Positions 16,512 through 25,633 are shown, counted from the first letter of the stretch. The stretch: 64,000 bases of DNA from Dyadobacter jejuensis (GCF_003149085.1 NZ_QGDT01000001.1:124001-188000); one strand, 5' to 3'. Numbers and translations: made by a program. The notes: generated by a model from the letters alone, not told the origin.

Positions 16512-17216
16512 ATGAAATTACATCTGTCTTTATTATTTGCCTTGAGCCTACAGGTTGCTGTTGCCCAGGTACCCAAGGGGGCCTGGAAGTCGCAAGAGCC
16601 TACTGGAAGTACTTCCATGATGATTGTCGCTGACAATTACTTATCCATTGCTTCCTATAGTGTATTGAACAAATACTTCGAACGGACGGAGGGCGGGCCC
16701 TTTACCATGCAGGGCGACCAGCTGGTATATACCCCCGAATACAATACCGCCGACTCAACAAAAATAGGTATCCCCATTCATTTCACGGTGAGCCGTAAGG
16801 ACGGGGTGCTTACCCTTCGGTATAAGGATGCCTGGGTATGGATGCAGGTCGACGACGCCCAAGGGGTGCCCATGGCGGGAGCCTGGCATATTACGGAGCG
16901 TGCCCAAGAAGGGAGCGATCAACTCGTGAAAATCCACCAGTCAGGAACAAGGAAAACATTGAAAATACTGTCGGCTACCCGTTTTCAATGGATCGCCATC
17001 GACCCCGCCAAGAAGGGCTTCTATGGAACCGGCGGCGGAACTTATAAGATAGAAAATGGGAAGTATACCGAGAAAATAGAGTTCTTCTCTAGAGATAATA
17101 ATCGAGTGGGCGCCAGTCTTCAGTTCGACTGGGGGTTGCAAAATGGGCGTTGGGACCATAGCGGAAAAAGCAGCAAAGGCGCCTCCATTCATGAAATATG
17201 GGAGAAGATCCCTTGA
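16512..17216 (+). CDS. Secreted protein of unknown function (possibly DUF4488-like)
   Basis: A 234-residue protein with a cleavable signal peptide (LLFALSLQVAVAQ). The start is ATG 16512; an in-frame upstream ATG at 16440 would bury the signal. The body has two similar halves, each starting with a GAW motif (PKGAWKSQEPTGS and MAGAWHITERAQEG), rich in beta strands and aromatic residues, which recalls small lipocalin-like domains such as DUF4488. Function is unknown. A strong terminator follows at 17235-17278, so it ends its transcription unit. Confidence 0.65.
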   Translation: MKLHLSLLFALSLQVAVAQVPKGAWKSQEPTGSTSMMIVADNYLSIASYSVLNKYFERTEGGPFTMQGDQLVYTPEYNTADSTKIGIPIHFTVSRKDGVLTLRYKDAWVWMQVDDAQGVPMAGAWHITERAQEGSDQLVKIHQSGTRKTLKILSATRFQWIAIDPAKKGFYGTGGGTYKIENGKYTEKIEFFSRDNNRVGASLQFDWGLQNGRWDHSGKSSKGASIHEIWEKIP

Positions 17217-17234
17217 TCTTTTTGTCTCTAAGCT

Positions 17235-17278
17235 AGGTCTCCTTCTTTTTCGGCCATCCCGATTAAAGAAGGAGACCT
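17235..17278 (+). terminator. Intrinsic terminator
   Basis: A 14-base-pair perfect stem (17235-17248 with 17265-17278) is followed by TTTTTATA, 18 bases after the stop of the secreted protein gene. The about 160 bases from here to the TMEM175 gene hold nothing I can recognise. Confidence 0.85.
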
Positions 17279-17441
17279 TTTTATATAGGCCTCTAAGTAA
17301 GCGAACCTTTAATACTGAAGCCCTTTATTGGGAGCCAAGTATAGCGGCGATTGCGAGCCGTATAGAACAGGGCTTCATTTTTGATTGGCCATGGCTAGCA
17401 GCTAGACTTTTGGAACTGAAAACCGTCGGTAAAGTTCTGCC

Positions 17442-18011
17442 TCAGACCATCCGTTCAATACGCTTGTCGGGAATGATCCACAGGGCGGCCAGTAGGGCAT
17501 AAATGACCTGACTAATGCGGGGTTCAAAGAAAGATATGGCCATGGCAGAGGCATATATGAGTAAGGAGGCCTTGGTCTTATAGTCCTTATTGAAGGCCAG
17601 AGCCACTTTAGAAGTAGGGCCCTCCTGCCGAATCACCTGCTGGGCTAGCAGGTACCATGCCAAGCTGGCCATGAACAGCACCAGGCCATACATGGCTACA
17701 GGTGCGGTAGAGTCATGATGCTCGCCCATCCATCCCGTAGCAAAAGGGAATAAGGAAAGCCAAAAAAGTAAATGCAAATTCGCCCAAAGAATTTTGCCGT
17801 TGACCCGTTCTGCAATTTGCCACAGATGATGGTGGTTGTTCCAATAGAGCCCTACATAAATAAAACTTAACAAATAACTGATTAAGGTGGGGATGAGGCC
17901 CTTTAAATCCTCAAAATGATCGCCATGTGGGAGCTTGAGTTCCAATACCATAATCGTAATAATGATGGCAAGTACGCCGTCGCTAAAGGCTTCTAGTCGG
18001 GAGGTGGTCAT
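17442..18011 (-). CDS. TMEM175-family (DUF1211) potassium channel-like protein
   Basis: A 189-residue membrane protein with six hydrophobic segments. The family hallmark RLEAFSDGVLAIIITIMVLEL, containing the FSDG sequence of the first pore helix, opens the protein. Bacterial TMEM175 proteins are tetrameric, leak-like K+ channels lacking the usual selectivity filter. The start is taken at ATG 18011, just before the conserved helix; ATG 18056 in the same frame would add 15 residues. It stands alone between two other-strand genes. Confidence 0.88.
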   Translation of the reverse strand: MTTSRLEAFSDGVLAIIITIMVLELKLPHGDHFEDLKGLIPTLISYLLSFIYVGLYWNNHHHLWQIAERVNGKILWANLHLLFWLSLFPFATGWMGEHHDSTAPVAMYGLVLFMASLAWYLLAQQVIRQEGPTSKVALAFNKDYKTKASLLIYASAMAISFFEPRISQVIYALLAALWIIPDKRIERMV

Positions 18012-18218
18012 ATATTTTTGAGCTGGTACGACTTTTGTTAATAGTGATGGTACCAAAAGTAATCAAGGGTGAATTCTTATCCGTTTTTACACCTTATTTA
18101 TTACTAAAAGGAAATCTATTAGCGTGCTTATTTAGATTCTGTAAAAATAAATTCCAAGATTATTGGAATCATTCTAAATAGGGTGTAGCTTTGTACCGTT
18201 GCTAATCAAAAGATAGGG

Positions 18219-18374
18219 ATGAACAGTTTCAATTTCAGTGAGCCAGTGTCGGAATGTGGAGACAAGGATGTGTGGACGAGGCGTATAGCGGAAGGGCCTG
18301 AATGTGTTTTTAAGAAATGTTGCGAGAAATATAAACGCAAGGGGAAGCATTGTAAGAGTTGTCCTAAGAAATAG
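18219..18374 (+). CDS. Small Cys-rich basic protein, 51 residues
   Basis: An ATG-started frame encodes 51 residues, beginning MNSFNFSEPVSECGDKD and ending HCKSCPKK. There are six cysteines, in the order EC, EC, KCC, HC, SC, with CCEKYKRKGKHCKSC in the basic second half. That pattern could hold a metal ion. No signal peptide is seen. A terminator follows 9 bases after the stop, which supports a real transcription unit. I believe similar small proteins exist in related bacteria but cannot confirm this here. Function is unknown. Confidence 0.6.
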   Translation: MNSFNFSEPVSECGDKDVWTRRIAEGPECVFKKCCEKYKRKGKHCKSCPKK

Positions 18375-18383
18375 ATAAGACCT

Positions 18384-18420
18384 ACCAAAAGGAGGATCCG
18401 TCGAGGGTCCTCCTTTTGGT
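18384..18420. terminator. Intrinsic terminator, probably bidirectional
   Basis: A 16-base-pair stem with one G-T pair (18384-18399 with 18405-18420) surrounds a 5-base loop and is followed by a T-run at 18421. It serves the small Cys-rich gene and, read the other way, lies just past the end of lptB. Confidence 0.85.
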
Positions 18421-18434
18421 TTTTAATAGCCGCC

Positions 18435-19166
18435 CTATACCTTCCTTTTCAGTTCAAAATGCTTGCCCAGGTACACCCTCCTCACCACTTCGTCTTCAGC
18501 GAGTTCTTCGGCAGTACCTTGTTTTAGTATTTTACCTTCGAAGAGCAGATAGGCTCTGTCGGTGATCGACAAGGTTTCGTTTACATTATGATCGGTGATC
18601 AGAATGCCAATATTCTTATGTTTTAGTTTGGCTACAATGCTTTGGATGTCCTCTACGGCTATTGGATCCACCCCCGCGAAGGGTTCGTCGAGCAGAATAA
18701 ACTTTGGATTTACTGCCAAGGCACGGGCTATCTCCGTCCGGCGTCTTTCTCCACCCGACAGTACCATGCCCTTACTCTTGCGTACATGTTGCAAATGAAA
18801 CTCTTCCATAAGCTCCTCCACTTTTTCTTTTTGTTGGCTTTTGGTTGTATCGGTGAGTTCCAATACGGCCTTTAAGTTCTCCTCGACGGTTAGGGTTCTA
18901 AATACCGATGCTTCTTGCGCCAGGTATCCCAGTCCTAGCCGGGCCCGTTTGTACATGGGTAGGCTGGTGATGTCCTGGTCGTCCAGATATACTTTCCCAC
19001 TATTGGGCTTTACGAGGCCTACCGCCATATAGAAGGAGGTGGTTTTGCCGGCTCCATTGGGGCCTAACAGCCCGACGATCTCGCCTTGCTCCACTTGGTA
19101 GCTCACATTATTGTTGACCAATCGTGAGCCGTATTTTTTTATTAGATTCTCGGTTCTTAGTATCAT
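18435..19166 (-). CDS. lptB: LPS export ABC transporter ATP-binding protein LptB
   Basis: Cytoplasmic ATPase of the LptB2FG complex that extracts lipopolysaccharide from the inner membrane. The 243-residue protein has Walker A (GPNGAGKTT), a Q-loop at [18 protein letters not shown], the ABC signature LSGGERRR, Walker [14 protein letters not shown] and the switch His in [10 protein letters not shown]. The [15 protein letters not shown] stretch is the distinctive LptB sequence. The usual neighbours lptA/lptC are not here; recJ lies 22 bases upstream on the same strand and may be in one transcript. Confidence 0.95.
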   Translation of the reverse strand: MILRTENLIKKYGSRLVNNNVSYQVEQGEIVGLLGPNGAGKTTSFYMAVGLVKPNSGKVYLDDQDITSLPMYKRARLGLGYLAQEASVFRTLTVEENLKAVLELTDTTKSQQKEKVEELMEEFHLQHVRKSKGMVLSGGERRRTEIARALAVNPKFILLDEPFAGVDPIAVEDIQSIVAKLKHKNIGILITDHNVNETLSITDRAYLLFEGKILKQGTAEELAEDEVVRRVYLGKHFELKRKV

Positions 19167-19188
19167 GGCTATTGGTGTGGAAACAGGA

Positions 19189-20910
19189 CTAAATAGGTTC
19201 GTGAAACTTGATATCTTTTAAGAACAATTGTAGGGTCGACTTATTTCTAAAATTATTTTCCTCCAAGTTATAGCAGATAGAAAACGGTTTTTTCTCTAGC
19301 AAATGGGGAAACGCTTGGGCCATGCCAAAGCCAATGGCCGTATAACACGCCGAATCGCCCTGTTGTACCTCAAACTTAATATGTTTTTCCTTCATGATGG
19401 TAGGATTGCCTACCAAGGTTACCGGAGTAGATGTAAAAACCGGGGTCATATTTCCAGGTCCAAAGGGCCCCATCTGTTTGAGAATTCGATAGAATTTTGG
19501 TGAAATGGCCCTTAGGTTGAGCTCCAAATCAATATCTATCAACGGAACAAGTTGCTCAGGAAGTATACTTCCGCTAACAATCTCTTCGAATCGCTGCCGA
19601 AAGGCTTGTATGTTTTCTATGGGCAAGGTAAGCCCAGCAGCAAAAGTATGGCCTCCAAATTGTTCGAGTAAGTCGGCGCATGATTCTATAGCTTCGTAGA
19701 CGTCGAAGCCAGGTACTGAACGTGCGGAGCCCGCCGCTTTCCCATGCGACTGCGTTAATATAATGGTGGGCCGGTGGTACTGCTCAATGCACCGGCTGGC
19801 CACGATACCGATTACTCCTTTGTGCCAGTCTTCTTTATAGAGCACGGTACTATGGGCTTTGGAGAGCCCGTCGTCGTTGGCGATCATCGAAATGGCCTCC
19901 TCCGTGATGCTGCTATCAAATTTGCGCCGGTCGAGGTTGTGTATATTGATTTCTTCGGCAAAGGTCTCCGCTTCTTCCACATCCTCACTCAGTAAGAGGC
20001 GGACGGCCTCTTTGGCATGTTTGATTCGCCCTGCTGCATTGATGCGAGGGCCCAGGCCAAACACCACGTTGGTGATGTCGAGCGTGCCAGCCAGCCCTGC
20101 TATTTGGATCAGGGCCTTGATGCCGATACGGGGTTGGGTATTTAGTCGTTGGAGGCCATAGTAAGCCAAGATTCGGTTTTCACCCGTGATGGGTACAATG
20201 TCGGAGGCGATGCTAATCACCAGTAGGTCCAGATATTGCAATAGCAGGGCGGGATCGTGCTGTTGGCTTTGGCCAAAAGCTTGCAGGAGTTTGAACCCGA
20301 CCCCACAACCGGTAAGCTCCTTATAAGGATAAGGACAGTCCGTTCTTTTAGGGTCGAGTACGGCTACTGCCGCCGGAAGCTGCTCGCCGGGCCGGTGGTG
20401 GTCGCATATAATAAAATCGATGCCATGTTTGCTGGCGGCTTCCACCTTATCCACCGACTTGATGCCGCAGTCTAGGGTAACGATCAGACTGAATCCATTT
20501 TCGGCGGCCCACTCGATACTTTGGGACGAGACCCCATAGCCCTCGTTATACCGGTCCGGAATGTAGTAGTCCATCCGATCGTAGTATTTGTGGAGATAGC
20601 CATAGAACAAGGTGACGGAAGTGGTGCCGTCAACATCATAATCGCCATAAACCAGTATTTTTTCTCCCTGGGCGATCGCCTTTTCCAAGCGCTCCACCGC
20701 CCGGTCCATGTCTTTCATTAAATAAGGGTCGTGGAGCTTATTAATGTCGGGTCGGAAAAACTCCTTGGCTTGGTCAAAATCGGTTACGGATCTTTGGACG
20801 AGTAGAGTCGCCAGGTTGGGATCCACCTGTAGGGAACTGCCGAGGCTGTCGGCCAATGCTTGTTGTTCAGTACTTAGTTGGGGGGCAATTTGCCAACGCT
20901 TTTCAATCAT
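19189..20910 (-). CDS. recJ: Single-stranded-DNA-specific exonuclease RecJ
   Basis: A 5'-3' exonuclease on single-stranded DNA used in recombination and repair. The 573-residue protein carries the DHH-family metal motifs [20 protein letters not shown] and CDHHRPG, and the DHHA1 part with [21 protein letters not shown] and [11 protein letters not shown]. The start is ATG 20910 ([10 protein letters not shown]), since RecJ proteins typically begin near the KRW motif; an upstream frame to 20946 adds 12 unlikely residues. A consensus promoter ends 5 bases before this ATG. Confidence 0.95.
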   Translation of the reverse strand: MIEKRWQIAPQLSTEQQALADSLGSSLQVDPNLATLLVQRSVTDFDQAKEFFRPDINKLHDPYLMKDMDRAVERLEKAIAQGEKILVYGDYDVDGTTSVTLFYGYLHKYYDRMDYYIPDRYNEGYGVSSQSIEWAAENGFSLIVTLDCGIKSVDKVEAASKHGIDFIICDHHRPGEQLPAAVAVLDPKRTDCPYPYKELTGCGVGFKLLQAFGQSQQHDPALLLQYLDLLVISIASDIVPITGENRILAYYGLQRLNTQPRIGIKALIQIAGLAGTLDITNVVFGLGPRINAAGRIKHAKEAVRLLLSEDVEEAETFAEEINIHNLDRRKFDSSITEEAISMIANDDGLSKAHSTVLYKEDWHKGVIGIVASRCIEQYHRPTIILTQSHGKAAGSARSVPGFDVYEAIESCADLLEQFGGHTFAAGLTLPIENIQAFRQRFEEIVSGSILPEQLVPLIDIDLELNLRAISPKFYRILKQMGPFGPGNMTPVFTSTPVTLVGNPTIMKEKHIKFEVQQGDSACYTAIGFGMAQAFPHLLEKKPFSICYNLEENNFRNKSTLQLFLKDIKFHEPI

Positions 20911-20914
20911 ACTG

Positions 20915-20947
20915 CAAAGATAAGCGGAATATATCGTGTGTGTCAAA
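20915..20947 (-). promoter_or_regulatory. Promoter of recJ, apparently giving a leaderless transcript
   Basis: On the minus strand TTTG (20947-20944) is followed after 21 bases by TATCTTTG (20922-20915), an excellent match to the Bacteroidota promoter. The -7 element ends only 5 bases before the recJ ATG, so the transcript would begin at or beside the start codon. Confidence 0.6.
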
Positions 20948-20990
20948 ATCTATGTACCGGCTTGGGAGCAAAAAGCTGCCAGAAACCTTT

Positions 20991-20998
20991 TATCTTTG
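20991..20998 (+). promoter_or_regulatory. Candidate -7 promoter element of ruvX
   Basis: TATCTTTG matches TAnnTTTG. A TTG at 20962-20964 is 26 bases upstream, a little too far for an ideal -33 element. The ruvX start is about 100 bases downstream. Confidence 0.4.
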
Positions 20999-21101
20999 CA
21001 TTTTATAATTTCACAGAGATGTTCGCTTGCCAATACCGAACCATAAGGTGTCGGGAATGGTTTTTGGGGCTTACGGTCTGTCTACTCTTTAAACATCCGA
21101 T

Positions 21102-21518
21102 ATGTCCCGTATACTTGCGATTGATTATGGCTCCAAAAGGACGGGAATAGCCGTTACCGACCCGCTGCAGATTATAGCCACCGCTTTGGAAACGGTTCGT
21201 ACCCACGACTTGTTGGCCTATCTGGAGGCCTATGCCCAGCAGGAAGTCCTAGAGGCTTTTGTAGTTGGAATGCCTCGGAGGCTAGACAATACCGACAGTG
21301 AGAATGCGGCCAGAGTAAAAGCATTTATAAAATCACTGAAGAAGAAATTTCCGGAAATTCCAGTTTATGAGCACGACGAGCGGTTCACCTCTTCGATGGC
21401 CTTGCAGGTGATGATCGCCAATGGAAGCAAAAAGAGTGATCGGAAACAAAAAGGAAATATCGATAAGATCAGTGCGACGATCATCCTACAATCCTTTATG
21501 GAAAGTAGAGGTTTGTAA
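21102..21518 (+). CDS. ruvX: Putative Holliday junction resolvase RuvX/YqgF
   Basis: A 138-residue RNase H-fold nuclease of the YqgF family, implicated in Holliday junction resolution and in 16S rRNA precursor processing. Conserved motifs are [17 protein letters not shown] at the N-terminus with the first catalytic Asp, [10 protein letters not shown] in the centre, [12 protein letters not shown] and, near the end, [17 protein letters not shown] with the last Asp. It precedes def by 38 bases on the same strand, an arrangement I believe is common in Bacteroidota. Confidence 0.95.
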   Translation: MSRILAIDYGSKRTGIAVTDPLQIIATALETVRTHDLLAYLEAYAQQEVLEAFVVGMPRRLDNTDSENAARVKAFIKSLKKKFPEIPVYEHDERFTSSMALQVMIANGSKKSDRKQKGNIDKISATIILQSFMESRGL

Positions 21519-21556
21519 AATTTAGTATCCAGTTAAAAACTTATTTTTTAATACCC

Positions 21557-22144
21557 ATGATATACCCAATTGTTGCCTATGGCGACCCGATACTTAGGAA
21601 AGAAACGAGATTTATAGAACAAGGGGAGCTTGATTTGAAGGAGATTTCGGACAATATGTTCGAAACCATGTATAATGCCAACGGAGTTGGGCTAGCCTCC
21701 CCTCAAGTAGGATTGAATATCCGTCTGTTTGTAGTGGATGGAACCCCGTTTACTGAAGAGGACGAAGATGATGAAGATGAGGATCCCGATCCATCTTTGG
21801 TCGACTTTAAGAAGGTGTTTGTCAATCCTGAAATTTTGGACCAAGATGGTGAGGAATGGGGTTTCGATGAGGGATGTTTGAGTATTCCGGGAATTCGGGG
21901 GGAAGTTTTTAGGCCGGAGCGAGTTAGAATTAGATATAGGGACTTGGAATGGAACGAGCATGAAGAGGTCTATGAAGGAGTAGCCGCCAGAATAATCCAG
22001 CATGAATACGACCATTTATTAGGAAAACTGTTTATCGATTATCTGCCCACTCTTAAGAAACAGTTTATAAAGAAAAAACTAACCGATATATCTAAAGGAA
22101 AGGTAGATGCTGACTACCGGATGAAATTCGCCTTAAGGAGATAA
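21557..22144 (+). CDS. def: Peptide deformylase
   Basis: Removes the N-formyl group from nascent proteins. The three zinc-site motifs are all present in 195 residues: GVGLASPQVG, EGCLSIPG (metal-binding Cys) and QHEYDHLLG (two metal-binding His and the catalytic Glu). Between the first two is a run of about ten acidic residues (EEDEDDEDEDPD), an insert typical of many Bacteroidota forms. It follows ruvX closely and is succeeded by a terminator-like hairpin at 22193-22218. Confidence 0.97.
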   Translation: MIYPIVAYGDPILRKETRFIEQGELDLKEISDNMFETMYNANGVGLASPQVGLNIRLFVVDGTPFTEEDEDDEDEDPDPSLVDFKKVFVNPEILDQDGEEWGFDEGCLSIPGIRGEVFRPERVRIRYRDLEWNEHEEVYEGVAARIIQHEYDHLLGKLFIDYLPTLKKQFIKKKLTDISKGKVDADYRMKFALRR

Positions 22145-22192
22145 GAGCCCGTTTAAAAATAATGGAGAGGAGGCTACCAGCCGCCTCTTCAT

Positions 22193-22218
22193 CGTTTTTA
22201 GGGCTTGGCCTAAAAACG
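22193..22218 (+). terminator. Terminator-like hairpin after def
   Basis: A perfect 10-base-pair stem CGTTTTTAGG / CCTAAAAACG encloses a 6-base loop. A second GC-rich hairpin with one mismatch lies just before it at 22167-22189 (AGAGGAGGCT with AGCCGCCTCT). Neither has a long T-run after it, so efficiency is uncertain. The remaining bases to 22394 show no gene. Confidence 0.55.
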
Positions 22219-22394
22219 AAATAGAAACGATGAAATCATAATAGACCTTAGCACGACTATTGTTGTAGGCAGACTTTTGATATCCAAAAAGCGATCACCA
22301 ATCCTCTTGAAAATGGATTTCGGGAAGAATAGGGAAGTCGATAGCCGACGGCAATGTTAAAAAAGGTCGCGATCAAGTTAAATAAAGATACCCT

Positions 22395-23180
22395 ATGGAA
22401 GTAAAAAATGACTTGCGAGTGGCCCTCGTTCAAACGGACTTATATTGGGAAAATAGCACGGCGAACTTCTCTGCTATAGAGGAAAAGATAGCCGCCATCG
22501 AGGAGCCGTTCGATTTGCTGTTGTTGCCTGAAATGTTTAGTACGGGCTTTACGATGAACACCCAGTGGGCCGAGCCGATGAATCTGACGGCTACGAAGTG
22601 GCTAAAACAAATGGCAGCAAAGTCTGAGGCCTTGGTGGTAGGGAGTGTGATGATTCAGGAGGCCAAGGCGTACTATAACCGCGTGTTTTGTGTCTTTCCC
22701 GACGGGAGCATCCAGACCTACGACAAGCGGCATTTGTTTAGAATGGGAGAGGAGCATCGGAGCTTCAGTGCCGGCGACACCCGGCTTGTCGTGGAGTGGA
22801 AAGGTTGGCGGATCTGTCCGTTGGTATGCTACGACTTACGCTTTCCGGTATGGAGCCGCAACAATCCCGACAGTCCCTATGACCTACTGCTATATGTGGC
22901 CAACTGGCCTGCGGCTAGGGCTTATGCCTGGAAAAGCCTGCTGGTAGCCCGAGCCATCGAAAACCAGGCCTACGTGGTGGGCGTCAATCGGGTAGGGGTC
23001 GATGGCCAGGGAATAGCCTATCAAGGCGACTCCCGGGTGATAGGCTGCTCGGGTGAGGTGGCCCTCGATATGGGGGATCGTGCCCAAGAGGCTGTGGTGT
23101 CTATTTCCTATAGTTTCCTGCAGGCATTTAGAGAAAAGTTTCCATTTCTTCAAGATGCGGACCCGTTCCAGATCCAATAA
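22395..23180 (+). CDS. Carbon-nitrogen hydrolase, omega-amidase (YafV-like)
   Basis: A cytoplasmic nitrilase-superfamily amidase, closest in pattern to omega-amidases that hydrolyse alpha-ketoglutaramate in methionine salvage. The catalytic triad is visible: Glu in LLLPEMFSTGFTM, Lys in YDKRHLFRMGEE and Cys in PLVCYDLRFPVWSRN. The 261-residue length matches YafV/NIT2-like enzymes. It lies alone and ends 27 bases from the convergent gatC gene. The precise substrate is inferred from family resemblance. Confidence 0.88.
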   Translation: MEVKNDLRVALVQTDLYWENSTANFSAIEEKIAAIEEPFDLLLLPEMFSTGFTMNTQWAEPMNLTATKWLKQMAAKSEALVVGSVMIQEAKAYYNRVFCVFPDGSIQTYDKRHLFRMGEEHRSFSAGDTRLVVEWKGWRICPLVCYDLRFPVWSRNNPDSPYDLLLYVANWPAARAYAWKSLLVARAIENQAYVVGVNRVGVDGQGIAYQGDSRVIGCSGEVALDMGDRAQEAVVSISYSFLQAFREKFPFLQDADPFQIQ

Positions 23181-23207
23181 GCGCCTAACCCAAAAGAAAA
23201 AAGGGGC

Positions 23208-23495
23208 TTACTCAATTACTTTCGGAACCCGAATGTACTGTTCCGTTTTCGAGGGCGCATTCTCTAGCGCTTCTTCCCTTTTTAGCGTATTCTGAGCTAT
23301 ATCATCCCGCCAACGGTTGTTCTCTTGGCTGATGTGGGTGAGGGGGGCTATGCCTGTAGTATCCACTTCGTTGAGTTGTTCCATCCACGATAAAACGCTC
23401 TCCAAACTATTGATAAGGTTTTGGCTTTCTTGAGGTTTCACCTCTAGGCGAGCCAAATGAGCGATTTTGTCAAGGGTTTGCGCATCAATGTTCAT
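23208..23495 (-). CDS. gatC: Asp-tRNA(Asn)/Glu-tRNA(Gln) amidotransferase subunit C
   Basis: The 95-residue structural subunit of the GatCAB transamidase, which forms Gln-tRNA(Gln) or Asn-tRNA(Asn) from the misacylated tRNA. The N-terminal DAQTLDKIAHLARLEV and central WMEQLNEVDTTGIAPLTHI stretches are the family signature, and the end (YIRVPKVIE) matches the usual F-x-V-P-K-V-I. gatA and gatB are not in the window. A candidate promoter lies 46 bases upstream. Confidence 0.94.
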   Translation of the reverse strand: MNIDAQTLDKIAHLARLEVKPQESQNLINSLESVLSWMEQLNEVDTTGIAPLTHISQENNRWRDDIAQNTLKREEALENAPSKTEQYIRVPKVIE

Positions 23496-23540
23496 GGTAT
23501 TAAGTATTTGTTATTTATTACGGTAAGAGTACTAACTCAC

Positions 23541-23548
23541 CAAAATTA
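23541..23548 (-). promoter_or_regulatory. Candidate -7 promoter element of gatC
   Basis: On the minus strand TAATTTTG matches TAnnTTTG, 46 bases before the gatC start. A good -33 element at the right distance is not evident. Confidence 0.35.
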
Positions 23549-23926
23549 GCACATAATTTGCAATTTTAAAGGATATACCCCTTATTCGTACCTTAGTATC
23601 GGATAGAGGGTTCTGTATGAAGGGCTTTCGTTGGGGTTCTATCCCGTCTTTTGAAAAGGAGGTTTCGGATACAGTAGTTTCAATCTGACATTGTCTTTAT
23701 GACACGAAAGGAAGGAAAATGACATTTTATGGTTCTTATAGCGATCAGATAAATTTCTATATAGTTAATAGTGCAATTTGAATGATTACGATATATGGGT
23801 TATAAATAACTGTATTTCAGTGTGTAGCGTAATAATATTGGGGTGAGGTGAGTACTGGAAAGTCCTTATATAATATAATTTCTAGAGGTATTCGTTAAAT
23901 ATTTATTGAAATTTCTTATAAAATCC
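23549..23926. other. AT-rich non-coding region upstream of the exbB operon
   Basis: The gap between gatC and exbB is 582 bases, the longest in the window, and has no credible reading frame on either strand. It is AT-rich, more so towards exbB. I see no tRNA, no tandem repeat and no recognised riboswitch. It may hold regulatory sites for the TonB operon or a remnant gene. Confidence 0.5.
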
Positions 23927-23960
23927 TTGCGCTTAATTAAAAGGAAAAATCATACTTTTG
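23927..23960 (+). promoter_or_regulatory. Candidate promoter of the exbB-exbD-tonB operon
   Basis: TTG (23927-23929) and TACTTTTG (23953-23960) are separated by 23 bases, at the upper end of the accepted spacing. About 115 bases of AT-rich leader follow before the exbB ATG. Confidence 0.5.
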
Positions 23961-24077
23961 TGAGATAGGTAAACTCATAACCCAGTTCAAAATAATATTT
24001 TCTAAAAATCTGTTTTAACCAAAACTTTTATTTAATTCACAACCAAAATCTCAATTTAACCTTTAAAAGTAAGTCTG

Positions 24078-24917
24078 ATGGAAAAGAAAGCAACAAACCC
24101 GGCACCAGCTCCAAAGCCCGCTGCGGCAGCATCAAAAGGCAAAGGCGGCCTTAACCCGGCGTTAGTAATCCCTGTTTTATTTGTTATTGCATTATGTATT
24201 TATCTATTTGTATTGGGAGATGCTTCCCACTTTAAAGATGGAGATCATGAAAAAGGCCCAATGGATGGCGATTACTACGGTATCGTTTATAAAGGGGGGC
24301 CTATCGTACCGATTTTGATGACTTGTTTCTTAATCGTACTAGTGTTTACCATCGAGCGTATGATTACCCTTGCTAAAGCGAACGGAAGCGGCAATATCGA
24401 TGCCTTTGTTCGTAAATTGAGATCCCTTTTGGATAAAAACCAAATCGAAGAGGCTATCAAAGAATGTGACAAGCAAAAAGGTTCTGTAGGTAACGTAGTA
24501 AAAGCGGGTCTGTTGAAGTACAAGCAATTAACTACTGAAACTGAACTTGATAAAGAGCAAAAATTGGCGGCTCTTCAGAAGGAAATCGAAGAAGCAACTA
24601 CTTTGGAACTTCCAATGCTTCAGAAAAACTTGACCATTATCGCAACTTTGGCTAGTGCTGCTACCCTTATCGCCCTTCTAGGAACGGTAATCGGTATGAT
24701 CAAGGCCTTCGCCGCCTTGGGTACTTCTGGTTCTCCTGACTCTGCGGCTCTTGCAACGGGTATCTCTGAGGCCCTTATCAATACTGCCTTAGGAATTGGT
24801 ACTTCTGCGATTGCAACCATTTCTTATGCTTATTTGAACAGCCGTGTTGACGATCTTACTTACAGCATTGATGAAATTGGCCTTAGCCTTCAATCAAATT
24901 TTGCTGCACATTATTAA
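24078..24917 (+). CDS. exbB: MotA/TolQ/ExbB proton channel family protein
   Basis: Inner-membrane proton-channel subunit of a TonB energising complex. The 279-residue protein has a Lys/Ala/Pro-rich cytoplasmic start, an extra N-terminal helix (residues 31-49), a helix at about 75-93 (VPILMTCFLIVLVFTIERMI), a long cytoplasmic loop, and the two characteristic C-terminal helices (LTIIATLASAATLIALLGTVIGMIKAF and GISEALINTALGIGTSAIATISY). It opens a run of exbB, two exbD, tonB, a small membrane protein, a PstS-like lipoprotein and a TPR protein. The codon usage looks like that of a well-expressed gene. Confidence 0.95.
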   Translation: MEKKATNPAPAPKPAAAASKGKGGLNPALVIPVLFVIALCIYLFVLGDASHFKDGDHEKGPMDGDYYGIVYKGGPIVPILMTCFLIVLVFTIERMITLAKANGSGNIDAFVRKLRSLLDKNQIEEAIKECDKQKGSVGNVVKAGLLKYKQLTTETELDKEQKLAALQKEIEEATTLELPMLQKNLTIIATLASAATLIALLGTVIGMIKAFAALGTSGSPDSAALATGISEALINTALGIGTSAIATISYAYLNSRVDDLTYSIDEIGLSLQSNFAAHY

Positions 24918-24977
24918 TAGTTGAAAAACTTTTAATGTGTAAGTTTCGTTAATATCTAAAAAACTTATATATTTGCT

Positions 24978-25607
24978 ATGGGAAAAGTAAGACCTAAGAA
25001 GCATGCGCCGTTTACCGATATGACGGCGATGACTGATGTAGCGTTCTTACTTCTGACCTTCTTTATCATGACGGCTACCTTTAAGTCGAATGATGCCGAG
25101 ATTAATACCCCGACATCGATTTCGCAAATCAAGGTGCCCGACGATAAAATCATGGTCATAAGTATAGACAAAGACGGTAAAGTCTACTTTGGTGTGGATG
25201 CACAACCAGTGCGTGTAGCCATGCTAGACAACATCGCTCAAACGAAAGGGATAACCTTCACCGACTTGGAAAGAAACAAGTTTGCTTTGCAAACGAGCTT
25301 CGGTATTCCTTTAAATCAATTGAAACCTTGGTTAAATATGAGCAAGGATCAAATGAATGAGGTGAAGCAGCCAGGAATTCCGGTCGATTCGACTGGAACC
25401 AGTGAATTAGCCGACTGGGTATATGCCGCAAGAAAGGCAGATCCCATGCTAAGAATTGCCCTGAAAGGGGATAACTTGGCGAAGTTTCCTGTATTTAAAG
25501 ATGTACTCGCGAATCTGCAATCGCAGAATATCAACAAGTTCAACTTGATTACAGGTAGTGAAGCAGCTCCAGCAGGATTTGCTTCAGAGGAAACCACCGA
25601 AGAGTAA
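24978..25607 (+). CDS. exbD: ExbD/TolR family biopolymer transport protein (first copy)
   Basis: A 209-residue protein with a short basic N-terminus, one membrane helix (about residues 21-37) and a large periplasmic domain. The helix motif DMTAMTDVAFLLLTFFIM carries the Asp that is protonated in the ExbB-ExbD channel. The periplasmic part is longer than E. coli ExbD (141 residues) and ends in an acidic tail. It follows exbB by 60 bases and precedes a second, different exbD by 26. Confidence 0.93.
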   Translation: MGKVRPKKHAPFTDMTAMTDVAFLLLTFFIMTATFKSNDAEINTPTSISQIKVPDDKIMVISIDKDGKVYFGVDAQPVRVAMLDNIAQTKGITFTDLERNKFALQTSFGIPLNQLKPWLNMSKDQMNEVKQPGIPVDSTGTSELADWVYAARKADPMLRIALKGDNLAKFPVFKDVLANLQSQNINKFNLITGSEAAPAGFASEETTEE

Positions 25608-25633
25608 TTGTTAATTATTAACTAAGAGCAAAC

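Noticed and set aside
18206..18388. Minus-strand frame of 60 residues
   Set aside because: It is the antisense of the small Cys-rich plus-strand gene; the latter ends right before a terminator and fits better.
20878..21150. Frame upstream of and overlapping ruvX
   Set aside because: It overlaps both the recJ promoter and the ruvX start with no domain; ruvX has the full family N-terminus.
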